The notes below the pieces were generated by a model that saw only the letters and a list, made by a program, of their open reading frames with translations, searched no databases and had not been told where the DNA came from. Positions 49,201 to 60,971 of a stretch of 64,000 nucleotides of DNA are shown here, piece after piece. A program made the translations under genes and the position numbers. Numbering within the stretch: the first letter of the stretch is position 1; the number at the start of each line of letters is the position of its first letter. The DNA is from Monosporascus cannonballus (taxonomy: Eukaryota; Ascomycota; Sordariomycetes; Xylariales): assembly GCA_004154925.1 (NCBI GenBank), contig QJNS01000061.1, positions 287,196 to 351,195 on the forward strand, written 5' to 3'.

Positions 49201-52200
49201 ATTTAAGTTTAAGAAATATTTTTTTTTATTTTGGCTTAACGTTTAATTATATGTATTATCTTTATAATATTTAAGTTCTTAATTTATAATTTTCGAATTT
49301 GATCGTAAAATTATTAGAAAATTTTTAATAAAAATGTTATTTTATTTTTAAATAACATTTTTGTTAAAAGATATAAAATATATTGGTTATAAATAATAAT
49401 TTTAGTATCAATTATATTTTTTTAAATTTTTCGGAATTGGATTATAATATAATTATAATTTACGGTTGCCGTTATTTAACCGTTAATTATATTATTATTA
49501 CAATTCGTATTTATATTATTATTCGTAAATCATAAGTTCGGCAGATATATAGTTTTTTATTTTCCTTTTTTTTAAAAAAACGTTTTACGATTGTATAACG
49601 AAGATTTTCCGTTTTTTTTACGCGGATAATAATTACTTAAATTTCCGTTACTTAAAATTTATTTAGGAATTTTATAACGAATAAATTCTGCGTTATTTTT
49701 ATAAGGCCTTTTACCTTTTTATAATATTTTAAATCGTATTATGTATTTGTAATCGTTTTTCGTACGTTTTCCGGTATATTATTCGTAAATCTGAATATTT
49801 TAAATAACGTAAAAATTACGTTTTTATACGTAATTTTCTTTAATATATAATTTAAGCGTTTAAATAGTTTATTTGCCGGGTTGGCGGCGTCCGGTTGATA
49901 TTGGATTTTAAAATCAAATTATATAAGGCGGTAAACTTATCGGTTTAACTTTTTTTAAGGTTACGTGCCGGCGTTTTTATTATATTTTTTAATATTATAT
50001 AATAGGTAAATATTAAGAAATTTTTTTTCGTACCTTTAAGGTATTGCCGTTAATATTTTAAGTTTTTTATAATTGCCAATAGTTTTTATTATTTTGTAAT
50101 TTACCGTTTTTCGGTTGGATTTAGTTTTTGCGATTAATGTGTAATTAAGCGTTAATATTTTCCGTATTTCTATAAAAATATCCTTAATATGGTTTTTACC
50201 GAAACGTTTGTTTTAATCCTGGTATTTTTGGCGTTATTTTAATATCGAAAAATGGTTATTGATTAAAAGATATTTTTTAAGCTTTAAAACGTTTTTTTAG
50301 TTTTTTCGAGTTACCGGAATTTTGGTATTTTTTTTTTTTTTTTGCTTTACGCCTTTTTTAAAAGTTTAATAATAAGTACGGTAATACGTAAATAATAGGC
50401 GATAAATTTCCGATAAAAGTTCGTAAATCTCAAAAATACTTAAATATTATAAATTAATTTTGGTTTTAACCATATTTTAATGGTATTAACCTGTTAACGG
50501 TTTATTTTTAAGCCGTTAATATTAATTATAAATTTTAAGAACTTTATTTTTTTTGAAAAATTCGTATTTAAACATTTTGACAAATAATTAATATTATAAT
50601 AACCGTTCGTAAATTAATTAAAAATATTTTGCATATTTTTTTCGGTTTTCGAATAAATAATTATATTATTTAAATATATTACGTATATATAATTAATTAA
50701 TCCAGTTAATATTTTATACATATAAGTTTAAAATATAATTAATACGTTAATAAAGCTAAATAATATAACCGTATATTCGAATTATTCGTACCGTATTCGG
50801 AAAACGGTTTTTTATTAATTGTTTTTTTTTAAATTTTGATATAATAATAAATATCTTTAAAATTAATTTTCGATAATATCTTAATTAACTTTAAGCGATT
50901 TATTATTTTTAAGATTAAGGATAAAAAATATTAATTTCTTATTATTATTTGATTTAACGCCTAATAATTAATATATAATTGGAAAGTATTATCTTTTTTG
51001 GATATAAATAATATTAATACTCTTACGTCCGTTTTCGAATAACGTATCCAATTTATTTTTAGGTTTTTTCGGATATATTTTTCGAATATATTTTTCGGTT
51101 TTCGAAATAAGATAAATTAGGCCGAATAAAGGCGTTTTTTTAGGATTAGGTTTATTATATATTTTACCCTTAATAATTAAGATATTTTTTCGTTGTTTTT
51201 TCGGAATATATTCGCCGGAAATTCTTTAAATATATAAAAAAATTAGTTATTCTTTATTTTTGTTATTTTCCGAATTCCGAGATATTTAGTTTTTCGATTA
51301 AACTTCTTAAATTAACGGTATAAATTTATTTATCGGAAAATATTAAATTTGCGATTTTTTATTTATCGACTTTTTATAATAATTCGTATAATTATTAATA
51401 TATAATTATATTTAGTAAAATTTTTAATTTACTTATTCCGGGTTTAAATAATAGGAAATCGAGCGTTTTTCGATCGCGGCGTATTATAAAGTAAATTTAC
51501 TTAAATTTTTATTTATTTTTATTATTATTTATTATATTAATAGAAATTTGGTAAGTCTTATAATATTTAATATACATATTATTAATGCCAATAAAGCCCG
51601 GAATATTTACGGAGATTAATTGGAGATTAAGTTTTTTTATTAACTTTCTGCTTATAATATTTACCTATTTTCCGGTATTTATATTTATTTGTACCGTTAT
51701 ATTTCCCGTATTTCTTTTAATAAATACCCTTTTTTAAAAGGTAATTTTATCCCGACCGTCCTATAATTATTAGCCGAAATAAATTGGACGTATACGCTTA
51801 TTCCGGCTCCTTTTTTAAATTTACATCTGGGAATTAATTTAATTTATTATTATATATTATAATGTTTTATACGGCCTTTGAAAGTTAATTTTTGTATAAC
51901 TAGAATAATAGGGTTTTTGTATCCGTTTTTAATTTGCAATTTACGTTTTTATGGCTTGGTTTTTTATAGTTATAATATTTAAATAAATTTTTATAAAAAT
52001 TAAAGATATTAAGTTATATGGATTTGCTCCAATTAGAATTAAATCGGCGATTATTTGCTTTCTAAATATGAAAATGTTTACGGTCCTTATTATTCCCGTA
52101 CGATATCTTTAATTTGCTTTAGGGATTTTTTTTCCTAAAAATATTAAAATAGGATCGTTTATCCTTATTAGTACTTTTGGCGGAAAATAATCGATTTTTT

Positions 52201-53229
52201 TTCGCTTTTTTCTAAACGTTTTAATAACGTTTTGCCTTATTTATTATATTATTAATTCGTTTTAATTTAACGTTTTTTTGTAATAAGGTATTTTATAGCT
52301 TTAATATTAATTTATAAAAATAATTAAAAACAAAACGTTTATTATTCCGATTATTTTCCGGGTTAAAAATGTCCGTAAATTTTATTTTATAAATTAGGAA
52401 CTTTTATTTAATTTAAAAGTTTAACGGCAATTAATTAAATCGTTATCATAATTTCATAAATTATTCTTTATATTTTTTATCGAAAAGGTTAGAATTTATT
52501 TAATTTTTCTTAATAAAATTTATAAATTTTTTATTTTTAATTTTTTTTCGTAATTAAAATAATTAAACGTAACGCGGTATAATTATTAAACGTTTATAAT
52601 AAAAACGTTTATATAGTTTATGGCCTATTAAATATAAATAAAAGTATTTCGTTTTGACCTTTCGGCGTAAATTCCGTAATAATTTTTATTTAATTTTCTT
52701 TTTTTTAAATTAACGTACGTTTAAAAAATTTCGGATAATTATAACGCGGTATTCGTTTATCGCCTTTAGGTTTTTATAACGATATTATAATTAATTTATA
52801 AAGTTTTGTTTTTTTAACTTATGTTATTATTTATTATTCGGTTAATTATCGGAATAATTCCGAATATTATTCGTTTTATTAACAAATAATTTCTAAAATC
52901 TGGTTATTATTAAAGGGTTTAACCTTTTTTTATTTTGAATTTTGGGATACGTTCGTTATATTACGCCCGTTCTTTAACCGTTTAATTAACGGTTATTAAA
53001 ACGCATCCTTATTATATATGTAAAGTAATTTGGGATTCCGAGGATTATAATTTTCTGCCCGTTAAGGTTTCGTTATAAGTTTTTTTACTTATTTCCGTAT
53101 TATGATCGATTGTTTGTCGGTTAGGTTCCGATCGGCGGTCTCCTCGATTAATAACTTAGGTTCGTTTTATAATCGGCGAGCTCTGCTTTTAGTAATTATC
53201 GCGTTATCCTTTATGGTAAATAGAAAAAT
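46272..53229 (-). pseudogene. gag-pol and 3' extension of E-inner
   Basis: From right to left: gag N-terminus (about 53,225-52,880; KDNAIITKSRARR, NEPKLLIEETADRNL, KQSIIIRK), protease, RT (about 51,050-50,750), RNase H ending near 49,850 (LFKRLNYI), integrase (about 49,600-48,700; VDRF-type core around 48,840) and the 3' extension to 46,272. Stops are mainly Gln-derived. Confidence 0.8.
46964..47185 (-). CDS. Open fragment of the E-inner 3' extension
   Basis: 73 codons without a stop, including LKLDFYSHNGYSEI, NYIKKIIFLNNNYVKSKFGF and IYNTNFFEF. It matches the E-outer sequence at about 40,200-40,430, so it is a piece of a conserved coding region and not random. The ATG may be internal to a longer frame. 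The family is unknown. Confidence 0.45.
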   Translation of the reverse strand: MQIYKITLKLDFYSHNGYSEINLNYIKKIIFLNNNYVKSKFGFTKNVKSTTDHNYVKILISNIYNTNFFEFVN

Positions 53230-53435
53230 TGTAAGATAATAAATAATTATAAGCTAGGTAAAGTAATTTCCGACCAATCGTAAAGCAGATTTCAAGAAAT
53301 AAATATATTAGGTTACTTTTATCTGGCGTTTCCCATTAGCTGCCAGATAATAGATTTATACTAGTAAGTGGGTCGGTGGCTGATCGGTGGCTGGTCGGCC
53401 ACCAGCCTCATCCTCATAGGGGCTATATTCTCACA
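53230..53435 (-). repeat. 5' LTR of E-inner
   Basis: 206 bp, TGTAAGATAATAAAT to GGCTATATTCTCACA. The 3' half keeps GC-rich text (GGTCGGTGGCTGATCGG). Confidence 0.93.
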
Positions 53436-53778
53436 AATTTTCAAAATCTGGTTATTATTAAGGGGCTTAATTCTTTTTTATTTTGAACTCCGAAACGCAT
53501 TTATTATATTACGCCCGTTTTCCAACCGTTTACCTAACGGTTATCGGAACGTATCTCTATTATATATATAAAATAATTCGGGATCCCGAAAATTATAATC
53601 TTTTGCTCGTTAAGGTTCCGTTATAAGTTCTTTCGCTTATTTCTGTATTGTAATTAATCGATCGTTAGTTAGGTTTCGATCGGCGATCTTTTCGATTAAT
53701 AACTTAAGTTCGTTTTGTAATCGGTAAGCTTTATTTCTGGTAATTATCGCGTTATTTTTTATAATAAATAAAAAAAAT
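53436..53778 (-). pseudogene. gag N-terminus of E-outer (separated piece)
   Basis: 343 bp between E-inner and E-outer's 5' LTR. It is homologous to E-inner 52,886-53,229 and supplies exactly the gag start missing from E-outer at 46,065. An apparent 67-codon plus frame across 53,368-53,571 is a shadow spanning the LTR. Confidence 0.8.
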
Positions 53779-53881
53779 TATAAAATAATGGATAATTGTA
53801 AATTGGATAAGGTGATTTCCAATTAATCGTAAAGCACATTTCAAAAAATAAATATATTAAGTTATTTCCATTTGGCATTTC
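53779..53881 (-). repeat. 5' LTR of E-outer, left half (split by F)
   Basis: 103 bp ending at GGCATTTC. With 60864-60966 (another 103 bp) it rebuilds the 206-bp LTR, ATTTC being the duplication made by F. Confidence 0.9.
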
Positions 53882-54299
53882 TGTGACGGCTTGGCGGTTT
53901 AACCAATTATTAAACCTAAGTCGACGGGTTTATGTCGGCAGGAGTATCGTGGGATTCTAAATAATGGATACAGTAACGTATTACGTTTCGTAATACCAAG
54001 GGCGTTTTGGATAACGAATTGTTATTGCAAGCTAAAATTATCTAAATTATGGAAATAACGAACGTATATATCCTTGTTTCGGCTTAAAGTATTTTCCCTG
54101 GCTTAACGCCGTCTCGTTAGTTAAGATCCCTTAAGTCCTTTTAAGTTTTTTCGAAAGCTTACCTGGCTTAAAGCCATTAAGTTAATAAGATTTGTTAAGC
54201 CTTTTTAAACCCGTTACGTAATTTTTTGGCCTGGGTCGGAATTATTTTCTTAATAGTTCCGACCGTCCGAAAAAAGGCTAAAACCGTTAGGTTATAATA
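53882..54299 (-). repeat. 3' LTR of element F
   Basis: 418 bp, TGTGACGGCTTGG to GGTTATAATA. It is more RIP-altered than its partner (CGTTACGTAA where the partner has CGTCACGTGA). Confidence 0.92.
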
Positions 54300-54348
54300 T
54301 GATCTCCCCCCTTCCAAAATCTTTATCCCTAAAGATCAAATTATTTAT

Positions 54349-54985
54349 TTGTTAATTTTAATAAATAACTTTCCTTTTTTTATATTTATTATATCAGGTC
54401 GTATCGAAAAACGTCGTTCTCGGAAACGTATTAACACTTTAGTTTTTTCAGAACGTATTAATCGTTTTGGTTTTACCATATCGTTAAATTTCTCATGTTT
54501 TCGTTATAAAACGGAAAACAAGGTATATAAGGTTTATTACAGTTCGGGAAAATATGTGCATTATACTGAATACGGCGGTCCCTGTAACCTATTTAATCCT
54601 TTTAAGCTAAAGTACCAAAAACTTATCGTAAAAAAAAAATCGTTTAAAATTAAAAGAACGTATGGCGGAAGAAAAATTACTTAAGGTTTAGCAACATTTG
54701 AACAAATTATTTAATCGCCTGAATTACCTGCGAAAACAAAAAAAACTTTTTCGTACCCGTAATATCGAAATATTTTGTCGCGGTATTTAAGGTACGGAGG
54801 CCATAAAGGAATTCGAATGTTTGGAAAAAGAACAAAAATAGTTAGAGGCTGCCGTCGCGGCTGCCACGTTAACGCAGGCCGCGGCCGATTGGCCCGACAT
54901 TCCGGTTACTGATTGGTTAACCGTTAATTGGGACGCGTTTATCGTTGTTAGTGAAAATTCCTTAGCAGGCGCTAAGCGCCAATAA
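54349..54985 (+). pseudogene. AS-ORF of element F: Cys-cluster plus coiled-coil protein, antisense to pol
   Basis: This is the clearest copy of the AS-ORF. 54349-54684 is open for 111 codons (no ATG at its start) and reads CFRYKTENKVYKVYYSSGKY and VHYTEYGGPCNLF. If the Tyr are RIP-altered Cys (TGT to TAT), this is a Cys cluster of six or more residues. From 54,640 the frame shifts by one in a run of ten A (54630-54639) and continues KERMAEEKLLK, then NRLNYLRKQKKLFRTR (coiled-coil-like), LEAAVAAATLTQAAADW, DWLTVNWDAFIVVSE and AKRQ-stop (54983-54985). Internal stops are Gln-derived. It overlaps pol's end by 38 bp (54948-54985). The function is unknown. Confidence 0.75.
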
Positions 54986-57900
54986 GATTTTTGGCGGGTT
55001 CCCAGGAGTTCTCGGAATCCGGGTAATTTTTTTATTTGATTAAGTACTGGGTAAATCCATTTTATTTCCGTATATCGAAAATTTTTTCCACTTTATATAC
55101 TTATTCGTTTTTCACTTTTACGTTATTTTATGCCGTATGCACTTTGATTATATTTGCTGTTAACTTAAGTAAAAAAACATAAAAAATTAAATAAAATTTA
55201 ATTTTTGGTAAAAGTTTTAATTAGTAATTATTTTCTGAAATTTTCTTAACGATTTTGTATGGACCGATATATTTGAAATCGAATTTTTTGCTAAGTTTTT
55301 TTGTTTAAATGTTTTTGGTGACGAAGTAAACTATTTCCCCCTTTTCGAAAATTAATTTTTTTAACTTTTTTTAGTTATAATATTTGCTTATTTAGTTCCG
55401 TATAAATTCTAATTTTGTTTTCATTTTCTGATATAATTATCGTAATTATTTTAACGTAAGGATTATTTTGATATTAATTGGACCGTTATTACGTATTTCT
55501 TTATAAATTTTTGGAATAAAACCAAAATTTACGTTAATTAATATTATTTTAATACTTTCATAATAACTGGTATTATAAACCAGTTAAATAATAAATAATT
55601 TTTTAACCTAGTTATTTTGTTCGTAATTAACGTAATATCGTAAATATATTTTTAATATTTGGTTTAGCCGTTCCGTTTATTTATCCGTTTATAGTTTGAA
55701 TGCATTAGATAATTTGTGGTTTAAGCCAATTTATGCCATAAGGCCTTGCCAAAATTTAGATGCAAATATTAAACCTTTATTTAAAATAATTTCCATTAAT
55801 AATCCGTATGTGTTAAAAATATTTTTTAAAAAAATATATATTATTTGTTTTACGTTAATATCCTTATGATAAGGTAAAAAATAAAAAAATTTCGTAAACC
55901 GATCGACGATGACGAAAACGTTATCGTAATATATTCTTATTACTGGATTTTCGGATAAAAGAAATTTAATAATAAAATCTATAATAATTAAATCCTAAGG
56001 TCTTTTTAAGACCGATAATAGTTATAGCTTTCCATAGGGCTTATATCGTTACGCCTTAGCCTTATTATAAAGGTTATATTATTATCGTACCTTTTAAACC
56101 ATCGTTTTTATCTTAAGAAAAGAATATGTACGCTGTAATCGTTTTAAGGTCTTATGGATTCCTGGATATCCATATAACTAATATTCGTATATGTCTTGTA
56201 CTAAGTCCATTTGATATTCTTTTAGAACCTATATTTTGTCCGTTTTTTAATCTTTTGGAAAACCGTTATTATACTGCTGGATCTTTTGATATATGTTTAA
56301 AGGTGCTACCTAAATTATTATAATTTATCGCGGACGTAAATATCCTTTTGTAATAGTATCAAAAATTGTATAGCTGATTTTGACCAATTTTTCCTCGAGG
56401 TTTGGTCGCCTGCTTAGGGCATCTGCTCTACCGTTTTTTAAACTTTCTTTGTGGATAATAACAAAGTCGAAATTCGCCAATTTTTCTGCGTATCGTAATT
56501 ATTATCCGGTAAATTTTCTGGTCGTAATAAATCGGGTAAGATTTTGATAATCCGTATAAACCTTAACTTAATGCAAATTTCCCTTTAGGAAATACCTAAA
56601 TTCGCGGAATACTATAATAATGGCCATAAATTCTTTATTTAGAATACCGTAATTAAATTCGGCTCCTTTTAACTTATATAAAAAAAATACGATAAGGTAT
56701 AATTTGCCTTAATTATCTCGTTATCCGATTATTACGTTTAACGCGTAATCCGAAATATCGGTTTTTAGTTCGACGGGGCGACTTAAATCGTACATAATTA
56801 GTATTAATTCATTAATAATCGCATTTTTAATCTCCTGGAACGCCTTTTCCGTTTCGGGTATCTATCTGAATTTTTTTTCTTTCTTAATAAAATTAGTTAA
56901 GGGTATAACAATTTTGCTAAAGTTTCGAATAAACTTTCTATAGTAATTGGCGAATCCAAAAAATGCCTATATCTCCTTAATTATCGTTAACGTTTACTAT
57001 TTTATAATTATAACGATTTTCTTTGGGTTTATCCTAATATGTCTTAGGGTAATAATATATCCCAGATATTCCACTTTTTACTTATGGAATTAACTTTTTT
57101 CTGCATTAATTAATAACTTTACGTTTTATAAAATTTAAAGAACTTTATAAACGTATCTTACGTATATTTCTTCCATTTCTAAAAAATAAAAATATTATCG
57201 AAATAATATATAACACAAACGTTAAGGTATTTTTGCAATATATAATTTATTATCCGTTAAAAAATTATTAATACGTTCGTAAATCTTATTAACGTAACCA
57301 AATATTTAAATAATCCGTATTTCGTTCTGAATATTATTTTTCATTCGTATCCTTTCTTAATTTTAATAAAATTATATTTATTTTTAAAATCAAATATTAT
57401 AAATTATTTGGCTTTATAAAATCGGTTTTTTATTTTTGTAATTAAGGGTAATAATATTCGGTTTTTAATAATAATATCGTTCAGTTGCCGATAATCAACT
57501 ATAAATCGTAACTTTCCATTTTTCTTAGGTACGAAAAACATAGGGTATCCTGCCAGTAACTTTGAAAATTAAATCTATTTTTTTTGTAACCAATTTTCCA
57601 GGTATTCCCGGAAAGCGTATAACTCATCTCCGTTAAGGTTGTAAATAAGGTAAAACTTCATTAAAAAACCTTTTTTAAAAACAATTTCGTAATCTTATTC
57701 ATTATATTCTAATAATTTCGTATCCAGCTTTTTTTTAAAAAAACTATTTATATTTATAATATTATAATAATATATTAATTAAATCTTCTAACTCTTAGGG
57801 CTATTATTCTAAATCGTCGTTTAATTACCGTAATTTTACTTTAATAATAATAATAATATATCGTATTTTTTTCTAATGCCCATTTTTTTTTTATGTTTTG

Positions 57901-58400
57901 TCCCTTTGGGTAATAAAGTGTTTATCGTATCCTTATGCTTATATTCGTTATTATTTTCGATCGAATATTAAGATCTTAATTTTTTTTCTTATTTATTAAC
58001 GGGGGGTAAAACGAATTTTACCTAATTAATCTTTTTATTAATTAAAATTCCGTACTGGTATATCTATGGTTTTCCTAAGATTATATTATAATTCCTAAAT
58101 AGAACGATATCGAAATTTACTATTTGGTATCGTCCTTAAATAAAAATCTCGAAATAATTAATTTCGCATAGGATTTTTCCGTTATTATAGGCGAAATCCT
58201 AACCTTCGGCGTTTGTTGTTATATAAGGTTTTAATTTATATCTTTATGGTAATTTAAATTCGTTAACTATATCCGGTATAATGTAATTTCCACCTAAAGT
58301 TCCGCAATCCACCATTACGGTATACCAATACGTTCCAATTCGTATATTTAAGGTAATAAAGTTATTAACGGCTCCTATCGTTACGTTTAAAACCTTTTTA
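54948..58400 (-). pseudogene. pol of element F: protease, RT, RNase H, integrase, chromodomain
   Basis: On the minus strand, the protease ends near 58,090 (YDIILGKP). RT spans about 57,040-57,700, with the active-site box Y-F-D-N near 57,195. RNase H spans about 56,500-56,850 and integrase about 55,250-56,400. The chromodomain at about 54,948-55,120 is very clear: QYLIK, a stop at Trp, KNYPDSENSWEPAKNLIGA, RLLRNFH, stop at 54950-54948. It is broken by RIP stops and by the D-to-N change in RT. Confidence 0.85.
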
Positions 58401-60384
58401 GGAATTTATTTTAACTCCTTTAGGTTTCGTTATCTTACGGCTTTCTTATAGGTGATTTTCGTTTTTTAACTCCTTTTCAAATTTGTCGAACCTTATTTAT
58501 ATTTTTTTATACAGTACGTTAAGCTGTTATATTTATTATTCTTATCGGCGTACTATGCCTTCGAATTATATTAATTATTCCTAATTTTATTGGATTTTTT
58601 TTCCCCATTAGGTAAATTATTTTTTAATATGGCGTATGGTTTCCTATTAAACTTTATTTTTTTCCCATTAAAGGTCTTATATAAATCGTTGGATTTTTTC
58701 TTTTAAGGCTTATCGTTTATCGGGATCTATGGTAAATGCTAGTTAAAAATAAAGGTCCGTAATAGCCTTCTGGCAATGTTTTTCCACAATATGCTAAATT
58801 AACTCCTTTTCCGTCTGGTGGTTATATCACTTATAATAATAGAAAAGGTTTTCCTATAAGCATTATTTTCCTTTAAGCCAGTTTTCTGCTGCTGCCAGCT
58901 AAAAAAAATCGTTTTCAGGGGTTATAAATCGAAAATACTAATACCATTATTTATCGTTCTTATTTTCTCCCGTTTTATTAAGAAAATCGAATCCTTCATA
59001 ATATATACGGGTAATTCTGCTGTAAATATGCTGTTTTTATTTTTCGTAAGTAAAGCAATTTTATTTTTTATAATAAATAATATGCATTTTACCGTATTAA
59101 TTAAGGGTTCCGGGATAAACTTTCTTTATCCAGCCCTGGTATTCCTTTAACCATTTTTTAAAGACATTCCGTTATTCCTTAATTACTTATTAAACCAGAT
59201 TCCTAGCTTTTTGTATTCCTTATTAAATTTTTTGCTATAATAAGCCTGGCATATACTTAGGCCGAATTATATTAATAGATTTTTCGTTTTTCTGATTTTC
59301 CTTAGGTTATCCTTCGGATATAGGCTTCCAATTATTCCGTCGTAATTTCTTAGGTAAAAAACATTTATAAGCTTTATATCCCTTTTCTCCGTAATTATAG
59401 CACTTAATCTGGCTCCAGTCTTTCTTATAGGTGGCTTTTAGCTCTATAAGGCCTGGTTCAATGCCATAAAAAATGTTATTATGCCGAGAAATACTAATAT
59501 TAACCGTATATCGGGGTTTATTATCGTTTTTTCCTTTAGTTCCTTTGGTACGCCAGGCATATTGCCGGTTATTAATTTTAATTGTTATGGCAATATAATC
59601 CGATAAATAATTAAGCCGGTTAAACTTAAAAAATTCCTCCTATATTTCCTTTTTTAGGCTATCGAAAAATTTAGCTATTAATATTTTTTGTCCCCAGTTT
59701 AACTTAAATACTAACTAAATTAATCCGTTGCCGTACTTGGATACCGATCTTTTTTATCGTAATTATTAAATTTACATCTCGGCCTTTATCTTTTCGTTTA
59801 TTATTCCAAAAGCCTTTATTAACGCTTATTCGAATTGTTTATAATCGTTATATACCTGTATTATTTCCGGATTGCGTTTTTTAATTAATAAGGTAACGTA
59901 TTTTCTTATAGCCGGCTCAAATTAAATAATTGCGTTTTCGGTAAATTATTTAATTGCGAACTTAACTTATATAATAAACGTAACGAATCGAATAAGAAAA
60001 TACCCGAAATACGTTCGGCATTAAGTTAAAAACAATTATAATTTAATCGAAATTCTATCAAAGGATTTTGGCTTAAAGGGTTTAAGGACCTTTTTTAATT
60101 CCTTAGTAAAATTCAGCTAAATAACCTGGCTCGGCCAAAAAGGCTTTCCGGTTTCGGGAACTTTTTCTTTTTCTTTAAGCTTTTTATAGGTAACTTAAAG
60201 AAACGTAATAAGGTTATTTTTATCTTATTTAAGCTAGATAATACGTTCGTTTATAATATCTAGGCGTTAAAGAACTTCCTTTCGAAAAAGGCAAAGCTGT
60301 TCTTTTTTTTTCGGATTCCATTCCAATATTAAGGTTTTCAAGGATTTGGTAAATAGGCTGTTCGGGCTGCTTACTAATAAACAT
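58400..60384 (-). pseudogene. gag of element F
   Basis: The ATG at 60384-60382 begins MFISKQPEQPIYQ, then ILENLNIGMESEKKR. Homologous to the gags of A, B and C. Stops appear further on, mostly at Gln. The boundary with protease is approximate. It should be the reference copy when rebuilding the family alignment. Confidence 0.75.
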
Positions 60385-60440
60385 AATGTCGGCGGTATTG
60401 CTCAAAGTTTAACGGTACTACTGAACAAAAGTTTGCAACG

Positions 60441-60858
60441 TATAACGGCTTAACAGTTTAACCAATTATTAAACCTAAGTCGACGGGTTTATGTTAACAG
60501 GAATATCGTAGGATTTTAAATAATGGATATAATAACGTATTATATCTCGTAATACCAAAAACGTTTTAGGTAACGAATTATTATTGCAAACTAAAGTTAT
60601 CTAAATTATGGAAATAACGAACGTATATATCCTTATCTCGGCTTAAGGTATTTTCCTTGGCTTAACGCCGTCTCGTTAGCTAAGATCCCTTAAGCCCCCT
60701 TAAGTCCTTTCGAGGGCTCACCTGGCTCAAAGCCATTAAGCCAATAAGATCCGTTAAGCCCTTTTGAGCCCGTCACGTGACTTCTTGGCCTGGGTCGGAA
60801 CCACTTTCTTGACGGTTCCGACCGTCCGAGGAAGGGCCAAGACCGTTAGGTTATAACA
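60441..60858 (-). repeat. 5' LTR of element F
   Basis: 418 bp. The outer end is altered to TATAACGGCT, but the part at 60,660-60,850 is almost unmutated, with TCACGTGA (60773-60780) and an inverted GGTTCCGACC/GGTCGGAACC pair. Confidence 0.92.
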
Positions 60859-60863
60859 ATTTC

Positions 60864-60966
60864 CTACTAGCTGCTAGATAGTAAATTTATATTAATAAAT
60901 GGGTCGGTAGCTGATCGGTAACTGGTCGGCTATCAGCCTTATCCTCATAGGGGCTGTATTCTCACA
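60864..60966 (-). repeat. 5' LTR of E-outer, right half
   Basis: 103 bp, CTACTAGCTGCTAG to GGCTGTATTCTCACA. It completes the half at 53779-53881. Confidence 0.9.
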
Positions 60967-60971
60967 GTATA

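Larger units (their letters stand above)
46066..53435 (-). mobile_element. Ty3/gypsy element E-inner, inserted in E-outer gag
   Basis: 7,370 bp, with LTRs 46066-46271 and 53230-53435, both 206 bp, and TSD AATTT (46061-46065, 53436-53440). Same family and orientation as E-outer. The AATTT junction sequence is continuous inside E-inner's own gag (about 52,890), which gives the empty site. The three LTRs in a row could be misread as a tandem array. Confidence 0.92.
53882..60858 (-). mobile_element. Ty3/gypsy element F (chromodomain type)
   Basis: 6,977 bp on the minus strand, with LTRs of exactly 418 bp (53882-54299, 60441-60858) and TSD ATTTC (53877-53881, 60859-60863). The polypurine tract next to the 3' LTR shows as CTCCCCCCTTCC at about 54,303-54,314. 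The gag start (60384, MFISKQPEQPIYQ) is the best preserved in the window. F is one of the younger insertions and the least degraded of the large elements, especially at its right LTR and in the AS-ORF. Confidence 0.93.
39418..60966 (-). mobile_element. Ty3/gypsy element E-outer
   Basis: A minus-strand element with 206-bp LTRs: 39418-39623, and 53779-53881 joined to 60864-60966. The TSD is GTATA (39413-39417, 60967-60971). Without its two insertions it is about 7.2 kb. Its RT, RNase H and integrase are of Ty3/gypsy type but a different family from A/B/C/F: short LTR, no chromodomain seen, and a long 3' region beyond integrase. E-inner interrupts its gag and F interrupts its 5' LTR. Confidence 0.9.

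Noticed and set aside
39418..53435. Tandem array of E elements sharing a central LTR
   Set aside because: The AATTT duplication and the misplaced gag start (53436-53778) show a nested insertion instead.
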